Source of the DNA: an uncultured Roseburia sp.
Lineage (GTDB): Bacteria > Bacillota > Clostridia > Lachnospirales > Lachnospiraceae
Direction of reading: 5' to 3'
Assembly (NCBI GenBank): GCA_934358955.1
Contig: CAKRLC010000058.1
Location: forward strand, 1-17,576
DNA: 17,576 bases
Shown here: one piece after another, positions 8,320-13,908 of the stretch
Numbering within the stretch: position 1 is the first letter of the stretch
How the letters are laid out: each line of letters opens with the position of its first letter
The notes under the pieces: model-generated
What the model saw: only the letters and a program-made list of their open reading frames with translations
Database searches by the model: none
Told to the model about the DNA's origin: nothing
Position numbers and translations under genes: made by a program

Positions 8320-8348
8320 ATTGTACACAAATCTAAAGATTTCGGCAA
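8320..8348 (-). promoter_or_regulatory. Promoter of yajC with a palindromic spacer
   Basis: On the minus strand TTGCCG (8348-8343) is separated by 17 bp from TACAAT (8325-8320), about 70 bp before yajC. The spacer holds a perfect inverted repeat, AAATCT-AA-AGATTT (8329-8342). No terminator is visible between tgt and this promoter, so read-through from aroA-tgt is also possible. Confidence 0.6.
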
Positions 8349-8401
8349 GCATTTTGCCTTAATTTCATCAAATATTTATAAGTCCCGCTTCTATTTTGCT
8401 T

Positions 8402-9568
8402 TTAAATATATTTTTTCCCGCCGGATGCTTCTTTTTCACGGTCGATCTGTCCCATGTTATATAACTTTTCTTCTTTGTAGGATTTAAACCTTCCTGCATC
8501 CAGGGCATCACGGATCTCTTCCATCATTGTATTATAGAAATAAAGATTATGAAGCACACAAAGTCTCATTCCCAACATTTCCTTTGCTTTCAGAAGATGA
8601 CGGATATAAGCCCTGCTGTATCTGCGGCAGGCCGGACACTGGCAGCCTTCCTCGATCGGCCTCATATCTTTTTCGTATTTCTGGTTAAACAGATTGATCT
8701 TACCCTGATTGGTATACAAATGTCCATGTCTTCCGTTTCTGGTCGGGTAAACGCAGTCAAAGAAGTCAATACCGCGGTCTACTCCCTCTAAAATATTGGC
8801 CGGTGTTCCGACTCCCATCAAATACGTCGGTTTCTTTCTTGGAAGGTACGGAACAGTTGAATCCAGGATCCGGTACATCTCTTCGTGCGACTCACCAACT
8901 GCAAGTCCGCCGACTGCATAGCCGTCAAGATCCAGCTCAGAGATCCTTTTGGCATGCTCGATACGGATGTCATCATAGATTGCACCCTGATTGATACCAA
9001 ACAGCATCTGATTCTTATTGACCGTATCTTCTAAGGAATTCAGTCTTGCCATCTCTTTCTTGCATCGCTCCAGCCATCTCGTCGTTCTTGCAACGGAAGC
9101 CTCCACATAAGGTCTGTCTGCCAAAGCAGGTGCACATTCATCAAATGCCATCGCGATCGTAGATCCAAGATTGGACTGGATCTGCATACTTTCCTCCGGT
9201 CCCATAAAAATCTTGGCACCATCAATATGGGAATGGAAATAAACGCCTTCCTCCTTGATCTTTCTTAATCCAGCTAAGGAGAACACCTGAAATCCGCCTG
9301 AATCGGTAAGGATCGGACGATTCCACACCATAAACTTATGCAGGCCTCCCATTTCCTTGATCAGCTTATCCCCGGTGCGCACATGCAAATGATAGGTATT
9401 GGATAATTCCACCTGGCACTTGATCTGCTCTAAATCCTCGGTTGACACAGCTCCCTTGATCGCTGCCACTGTCCCCACATTCATAAATACCGGTGTCTGG
9501 ATATCTCCATGCACTGTGTGGAACACACCGCGTTTTGCTCTTCCTTCCTCTTTCAGTAATTCGTACAC
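8402..9568 (-). CDS. tgt: Queuine tRNA-ribosyltransferase (tRNA-guanine transglycosylase)
   Basis: This 388-residue enzyme exchanges guanine-34 in GUN-anticodon tRNAs for the queuosine precursor preQ1. The TIM-barrel motif TDSGGFQVFSL contains the catalytic Asp89. The nucleophile Asp271 lies in FFDCVYPTRNGRHG. The zinc site is Cys309, Cys311, Cys314 (CQCPAC) and His340. All key residues are present and the length is normal. The start is GTG at 9568, with GGAG 9 bp upstream inside the last codons of aroA. The aroA stop is only 5 bp before, so translation is probably coupled. yajC lies downstream. Confidence 0.96.
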   Translation of the reverse strand: MYELLKEEGRAKRGVFHTVHGDIQTPVFMNVGTVAAIKGAVSTEDLEQIKCQVELSNTYHLHVRTGDKLIKEMGGLHKFMVWNRPILTDSGGFQVFSLAGLRKIKEEGVYFHSHIDGAKIFMGPEESMQIQSNLGSTIAMAFDECAPALADRPYVEASVARTTRWLERCKKEMARLNSLEDTVNKNQMLFGINQGAIYDDIRIEHAKRISELDLDGYAVGGLAVGESHEEMYRILDSTVPYLPRKKPTYLMGVGTPANILEGVDRGIDFFDCVYPTRNGRHGHLYTNQGKINLFNQKYEKDMRPIEEGCQCPACRRYSRAYIRHLLKAKEMLGMRLCVLHNLYFYNTMMEEIRDALDAGRFKSYKEEKLYNMGQIDREKEASGGKKYI

Positions 9569-9573
9569 TTCTT

Positions 9574-10887
9574 CTATCTCCTCTCCGTTAATTTCGTTAA
9601 AATTTCAAAATAATTTTCAAATGTTTTTCTGCAGCAGGACGGATTCTCTATCACGATTCCGTCTGTGCGCAGACCAAGCAGGGAAAATGCCATTGCCATC
9701 CGGTGATCCTCATAGGTTTGGATCGCACATGGCTTCACTTCACCCGGATAAATGCAGATCGCATCCTGCTCTTCCTCACACGGAACCCCCGCCCGCGTAA
9801 GCTCCGTCACGATCGCATGGATACGGTCAGATTCCTGCAGCCGGATATGCCCGATGTGCCGGATATGCACCGGTCCTGATGCATATGGTGCGATTGCTGC
9901 CAATGTCATCGTCTGGTCGGAAAAATCATTCATATCCACATCGATCCCCGATATCTGTCCATCTGCCGGTCCTGTAACACAAATTCCTGCTTCCTGTTCG
10001 CAAACCGCGCAGCCGATCTCTTTTAATACATTTAAAAACTTCAGGTCTCCCTGTGTATTATCCATATGTACGTTCCGCACTGTCACAGTTCCTCCTGTGA
10101 TCGCTGCTGCCGCATAAAAATAACACGCAGCCGACATATCCGGCTCTACGGTATACTGCTCTTTCCGGTAGTGTGCATTGGCCTCTACCGTATAAACTTT
10201 TCCGTTATATCCCGTACATACGCCCCAGTTTTCCATCATCTTCCGCGTGATCCGGATATAAGAGCCATCTGTCTTCTCACTTGTGATCTCAATCTCCAAT
10301 CCCTCCGGAACCATCGGCGCGATCAGAAGCATTGCGCTTAAAAACTGCGTACTCTTGGAAATATCCAGCTCAACCTTAAGCTTTCCAGCTTCCTGCCGGT
10401 TCTGTTCCACGCCTGATAACCGTCCCTCGATGCGGACCGGCAGATGCCCCGGCTCTTCTAAATATGTGATCTTTGCACCGGTCTGCACTAACAGCGCAAA
10501 CAGCTCTTCCATAGGTCTGCGCTTCATCTGCTCCGACGCCTGTATCTCATAAACGCCGTCAGACATACCAAGCATCGCTGTAAGAAACCGTGCTGCGGTA
10601 CCTGCACTTCCGACATAAATCGTGGCATCCTTCTTTGGGATATGTCCGCCCTCACCCTTGATCCGGACACATTTTGTTTCCTCATCTGCTTCTATTTCAA
10701 ATCCAAGTGACTGTAACGAGCTGATAAAATAACGGGAATCATCTGAAAATAACACCCCGTTTAGCTGCACCCTTCCATCCGAAAGTGCCGCCATCAAAAG
10801 TGCACGGTTTGTCATGCTCTTTGATCCCGGTACGGCTACCGTCCAATTTACCGGCTCTGTAACTCTTCTTACTTTATATTGTTCCAT
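9574..10887 (-). CDS. aroA: 3-phosphoshikimate 1-carboxyvinyltransferase (EPSP synthase)
   Basis: This 437-residue enzyme joins shikimate-3-phosphate and phosphoenolpyruvate to make EPSP, the penultimate step to chorismate. Seen are VPGSKSMTNRALLMAAL (Lys23 region), the PEP loop GSAGTAARFLTAM (93-105), DFSDQTMTLAAIAPYA with the catalytic aspartate, and the late QESDRIHAI and EDHRMAMAFSLLGL motifs. The PEP loop has GSAGTAAR rather than the GNAGTAMR of enteric enzymes. I chose the ATG at 10887 because AAGGAG lies 10 bp upstream. A TTG at 10896 would sit 1 bp from that site. It is divergent from aroC and overlaps no neighbour. tgt follows after 5 bp. Confidence 0.95.
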   Translation of the reverse strand: MEQYKVRRVTEPVNWTVAVPGSKSMTNRALLMAALSDGRVQLNGVLFSDDSRYFISSLQSLGFEIEADEETKCVRIKGEGGHIPKKDATIYVGSAGTAARFLTAMLGMSDGVYEIQASEQMKRRPMEELFALLVQTGAKITYLEEPGHLPVRIEGRLSGVEQNRQEAGKLKVELDISKSTQFLSAMLLIAPMVPEGLEIEITSEKTDGSYIRITRKMMENWGVCTGYNGKVYTVEANAHYRKEQYTVEPDMSAACYFYAAAAITGGTVTVRNVHMDNTQGDLKFLNVLKEIGCAVCEQEAGICVTGPADGQISGIDVDMNDFSDQTMTLAAIAPYASGPVHIRHIGHIRLQESDRIHAIVTELTRAGVPCEEEQDAICIYPGEVKPCAIQTYEDHRMAMAFSLLGLRTDGIVIENPSCCRKTFENYFEILTKLTERR

Positions 10888-10923
10888 TCTTTGCAAACTC
10901 CTTGGTCATGATATTGCCTAAAT

Positions 10924-10951
10924 ATATTAACATATTCTTGTTGTCACGCAA
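10924..10951 (-). promoter_or_regulatory. Probable aroA promoter (extended -10)
   Basis: On the minus strand TGT-TAATAT (10932-10924) is an extended -10 box, with TTGCGT (10951-10946) 16 bp upstream as a weak -35. It sits about 37 bp before the aroA ATG, leaving a short leader with AAGGAG at 10903-10898. Confidence 0.45.
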
Positions 10952-10996
10952 AGCGAAATATTTTATAATCATCTTTGTTATTGTTATTTTAAATCA

Positions 10997-11232
10997 TGAT
11001 TCGAGTGTCAAAATATCTGCATATTCGTTTATGATATCAAATTGCACAAAAAAATATTTCAAGTTTCATTGTGCAGACATTCCGATAAGCCTCTGAAAGC
11101 GTGAAGCGTGTTCAGCAGAGGCTTTCACGCTTCATGAGTCTTATCTCCATTGCACAAAGAGAAACTTTCCATATTTCTTTTGTTCAATTTGTCAATAAAG
11201 ATTATGGAGCAAACCTTTTGACACCCGAATCA
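10997..11232 (+). repeat. Structured palindromic repeat, copy B (aroA-aroC intergenic)
   Basis: This is a large imperfect palindrome centred near 11114. The outer arms 10997-11013 and 11216-11232 are 17-bp reverse complements with one mismatch. The middle arms 11038-11051 and 11178-11191 have one mismatch. The inner arms are 11069-11075 and 11151-11157. The core 11076-11150 matches copy A (51-125, reverse sense) at 70 of 75 positions. In the core, AAGCCTCTG (11087-11095) pairs with 11116-11124 and TGAAGCGTG (11102-11110) pairs with 11126-11134, again interleaved. GATAAG (11084-11089) can pair with CTTATC (11140-11145). Relative to copy A, the second stem carries a paired change at 11106 and 11130 that preserves base pairing. 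No credible protein is encoded. Confidence 0.85.
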
Positions 11233-11246
11233 CAATCATTTTTTAT
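11218..11246 (+). promoter_or_regulatory. Possible aroC promoter inside repeat B
   Basis: TTGACA (11218-11223) is a perfect -35, followed after 17 bp by TTTTAT (11241-11246), a weak -10 matching TATAAT at four positions. The -35 lies in the right outer arm of repeat B and points at aroC. This is weak support, and the leader to aroC would be about 190 nt. Confidence 0.3.
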
Positions 11247-11280
11247 TAAAAACCTTGCTACAAAAATCTTAAAAGAAATC

Positions 11281-11404
11281 ATAAAGATTAAGGTCAGATC
11301 CACGACTTTTCTTAGCAGATGCACAAAAGAAATATGGAAAGTTTCTCCTTGTGCATCTGTGCATCTGCTGACACAGACGAAAACTCTGACCTTTAACCTT
11401 ATTA
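11281..11404 (+). repeat. Related palindrome C directly upstream of aroC
   Basis: Nested inverted repeats share one centre near 11341.5. AAGGTCAGA (11290-11298) pairs with TCTGACCTT (11385-11393), and GCAGATGCACA (11315-11325) pairs with TGTGCATCTGC (11358-11368). Further imperfect pairing lies outside (11281-11289 with about 11394-11404). The inner 36 bp (11320-11355) is an inverted copy of the right arm of repeat B (11151-11186) with two differences by eye. It also shares AAGTTTCTCCTTGTGCA with the left arm of copy A. An 8-bp tandem TGTGCATC lies at 11350-11365. No U-tract follows, so it is not a classic attenuator. Confidence 0.75.
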
Positions 11405-11441
11405 ACCAATAATAAGTCCGATAAATAAAAAGGAGGCAATT

Positions 11442-12554
11442 ATGGCAGGATCTACATTTGGGAATATATTTCGAATCACGACGTGGGGAGAATCCCACGG
11501 GAAAGGTGTCGGTGTCGTTGTTGACGGCTGTCCGGCAGGACTTGCCCTCTGCGAAGAGGATATCCAGAAATTTTTAAACCGCAGAAAACCGGGGCAGTCA
11601 AAGTTCACTACACCACGTAAGGAGGACGACGCTGTTGAAATCCTTTCCGGTGTCTTTGAAGGAAAAACGACCGGAACACCGATTTCCCTTGTTGTTTATA
11701 ATAAAAACCAACAGTCAAAGGATTACAGCGAGATCGCATCCTACTACCGTCCGGGACACGCCGATTATACCTTTGACATGAAATACGGCTTCCGCGATTA
11801 CCGCGGTGGCGGACGTTCTTCCGGACGCGAAACGATCGGCCGTGTTGCAGCCGGAGCGATCGCTGTCAAGATTTTGAATCAGCTTGGGATCCGTTTTATC
11901 ACCTACGCAAAATCCATCGGACCGATCCAGATCGATCCACGCCACTTTGATGAAGCCGAGATTTCAAACAATCCTGTGTATATGCCGGATGCTGACGCAG
12001 CTGAAAATGCCATGGCATATCTTGATGCCTGTATCGCAGACCAGAACTCTTCCGGCGGCGTAGTTGAATGTATCGTGACAGGTGTCCCTGCCGGAATCGG
12101 TGATCCTGTTTTTGAAAAATTAAATGCCAACCTTGCAAAAGCGATCATGTCCATCGGCGCTGTAAAGGGCTTTGAGGTCGGTGACGGCTGTGACGTTGCA
12201 CGCGCAACCGGAAAAAATAATAACGATGCCTTCTGCGCAGGTGCAGACGGCCTCATCCAAAAAGAAACGAACCACTCCGGCGGTATCCTCGGCGGTATGA
12301 GTGACGGCAGCGATCTCTTGCTCCGCGCATCCATCAAACCAACCCCTTCGATCTCTGCCTCACAGCACACGGTCAATCAAAATGGGGAAGATATCGAGAT
12401 CAACATCCACGGCAGGCATGATCCTGTCATCGTTCCACGCGCCGTTGTCGTTGTGGAATCCATGGCTGCGGTCACTATTCTCGATGCCATGCTTTTAAAT
12501 ATGAGTGCTAAAATGGACTCACTTGAACATTTTTATCATCCAAAGGAGAACTAA
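11442..12554 (+). CDS. aroC: Chorismate synthase
   Basis: This 370-residue enzyme uses reduced FMN to eliminate phosphate from EPSP and make chorismate, completing the shikimate pathway one step after AroA. Motifs are TWGESHGKGVG (14-24), the YRPGHADYTFDMKYG segment (102-116) and DYRGGGRSSGRETI (119-132), all standard family signatures. The length is usual. The ATG has a strong AAAGGAGG at 11429-11436. It is preceded by about 550 bp of palindromic repeats shared with divergent aroA, and it is followed 4 bp later by the transporter gene, whose ribosome binding site overlaps the aroC end. Confidence 0.97.
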   Translation: MAGSTFGNIFRITTWGESHGKGVGVVVDGCPAGLALCEEDIQKFLNRRKPGQSKFTTPRKEDDAVEILSGVFEGKTTGTPISLVVYNKNQQSKDYSEIASYYRPGHADYTFDMKYGFRDYRGGGRSSGRETIGRVAAGAIAVKILNQLGIRFITYAKSIGPIQIDPRHFDEAEISNNPVYMPDADAAENAMAYLDACIADQNSSGGVVECIVTGVPAGIGDPVFEKLNANLAKAIMSIGAVKGFEVGDGCDVARATGKNNNDAFCAGADGLIQKETNHSGGILGGMSDGSDLLLRASIKPTPSISASQHTVNQNGEDIEINIHGRHDPVIVPRAVVVVESMAAVTILDAMLLNMSAKMDSLEHFYHPKEN

Positions 12555-12558
12555 ATCT

Positions 12559-13908
12559 ATGACAAAAGATATGACAACAGGAAGCCCTCTTAAAATGATC
12601 TTACTTTTTTCGATTCCTGTTCTGCTTGGAAATATTTTCCAGCAGTTTTACAATATGGTAGACACCATTATCGTTGGACAGTATCTGGGCGAAGAGGCGC
12701 TTGCCGCAGTTGGCTCCACCGGCTGTCTTATGTTTCTTGTACTCGGCTTTGCAAACGGGATCGCACAGGGCTTTGGCGTTATGATCTCACATGCTTTCGG
12801 TGCAAAGGATTTCAAATTGTTAAAGCATTATGTGGCACTGTCTTTAATCCTGACCGTGATCGTATCCGTTCTTTTAACGGTTCCGACGGTCCTTGCTTCC
12901 AGACAGTTTCTTATCCTTATGAAAACACCGGACAACATTCTGTCACTTGCCGATGCTTACATCAAAATTATTTTTGCAGGAATCATCCTGACAATGTCCT
13001 ATAACGTAGCTTCCGGTATTCTGCGTGGAATCGGGGACAGTAAGACACCACTTTATTTTCTGATCCTCTCCTCCGCGTTAAATATCGTACTGGATATTTT
13101 CCTGATCGTCGTTGTAAAGCTCGGTACCGCCGGCGCAGCCTACGCAACGATCATCGCGCAGGGTATTTCCGCGATCCTCTGCTTCATCTACATGTTCCGG
13201 AAATTCGATATTTTAAAAACATCCAGACACGATTACTACCTCGACGGCCGTGGTGTTTATAACATGCTTTCCATCGGCATTCCGATGGCTTTGAATTATT
13301 CCATCACCGCAGTCGGAACCATGATCCTGCAGGGCGCTGTCAATATCTTCGGTTCCAGCGTTGTTGCTGCCTTCACCGCAGCCTCCAAGGTAGAGAATCT
13401 CTCCACACAGACCATGCCGACACTCGGCACTGCCATGGCAACCTACTGCGGACAGAACCTCGGTGCCGGCAAATATGAACGTATCTATGAGGGAATGAAA
13501 AAAGGCTTCTTTATCTGTATCTTCATCTCCCTTGCTGCTTCCGCGATCTGCGTATTCGGAGGTCGTTTCATCGTAAGCTGGTTTGTAAGCAACCCTTCCG
13601 AAGAAATTTTTGATTATGCCATGCAGTATCTGAACACGATCAGTCTGTTCATGCTGCCGCTTGCCTGGATCTTCCTTTACCGGAATGCGCTCCAGGGCTT
13701 AAACCGCGGCTTCATCCCAATGCTCAGCGGCGCTGTGGAAATGGTCTGCAGGATCATCGTTATCGCACTTACCTTAAAGCCTTATGGCTACTGGGCTGTC
13801 CGTCTTGCAAGCCCTCTCACCTGGCTTGTTACCGGAATCCTTCTGATCGTCACTTATTTTATCTGGGAGAAAAAGCAGCGCAGCCTCTCTACAAGCAGTG
13901 ACAGATAG
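12559..13908 (+). CDS. MATE-family efflux transporter
   Basis: This 449-residue polytopic membrane protein has the MATE layout of twelve predicted helices in two similar halves. Recognisable are FQQFYNMVDTIIVGQYLG (27-44) in the first helix and RGIGDSKTPLYF (156-167) after helix 4. In the second half, helix 7 has FTAASKVENLSTQTMPTLG. MATE proteins export drugs or metabolites using Na+ or H+ gradients. The substrate cannot be read from the sequence. I chose the ATG at 12559 because AAAGGAGA (12542-12549) precedes it. An upstream in-frame start at 12505 lies inside aroC and lacks such a site. It is translationally linked to aroC. Its last 55 bp overlap the convergent ATPase gene. Confidence 0.9.
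   Translation: MTKDMTTGSPLKMILLFSIPVLLGNIFQQFYNMVDTIIVGQYLGEEALAAVGSTGCLMFLVLGFANGIAQGFGVMISHAFGAKDFKLLKHYVALSLILTVIVSVLLTVPTVLASRQFLILMKTPDNILSLADAYIKIIFAGIILTMSYNVASGILRGIGDSKTPLYFLILSSALNIVLDIFLIVVVKLGTAGAAYATIIAQGISAILCFIYMFRKFDILKTSRHDYYLDGRGVYNMLSIGIPMALNYSITAVGTMILQGAVNIFGSSVVAAFTAASKVENLSTQTMPTLGTAMATYCGQNLGAGKYERIYEGMKKGFFICIFISLAASAICVFGGRFIVSWFVSNPSEEIFDYAMQYLNTISLFMLPLAWIFLYRNALQGLNRGFIPMLSGAVEMVCRIIVIALTLKPYGYWAVRLASPLTWLVTGILLIVTYFIWEKKQRSLSTSSDR

Noticed and set aside
11040..11360. CRISPR array
   Set aside because: The repeated units are inverted, unequally spaced and too few. No cas genes are nearby.
11281..11404. Riboswitch or T-box controlling aroC
   Set aside because: No conserved riboswitch or T-box motif is recognisable, and the palindrome is better explained by its sequence relation to repeats A and B.
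11101..11412. 103-codon open frame on the plus strand upstream of aroC
   Set aside because: It lies entirely in the repeat region and has no ribosome binding site. The same HISFV-type peptide appears in the opposite-strand frame only because the DNA is an inverted repeat.
11202..11498. 98-codon open frame on the minus strand across the aroC start
   Set aside because: It overlaps the true aroC start and the palindromes, and looks like nothing known. It is a shadow of the repeats.
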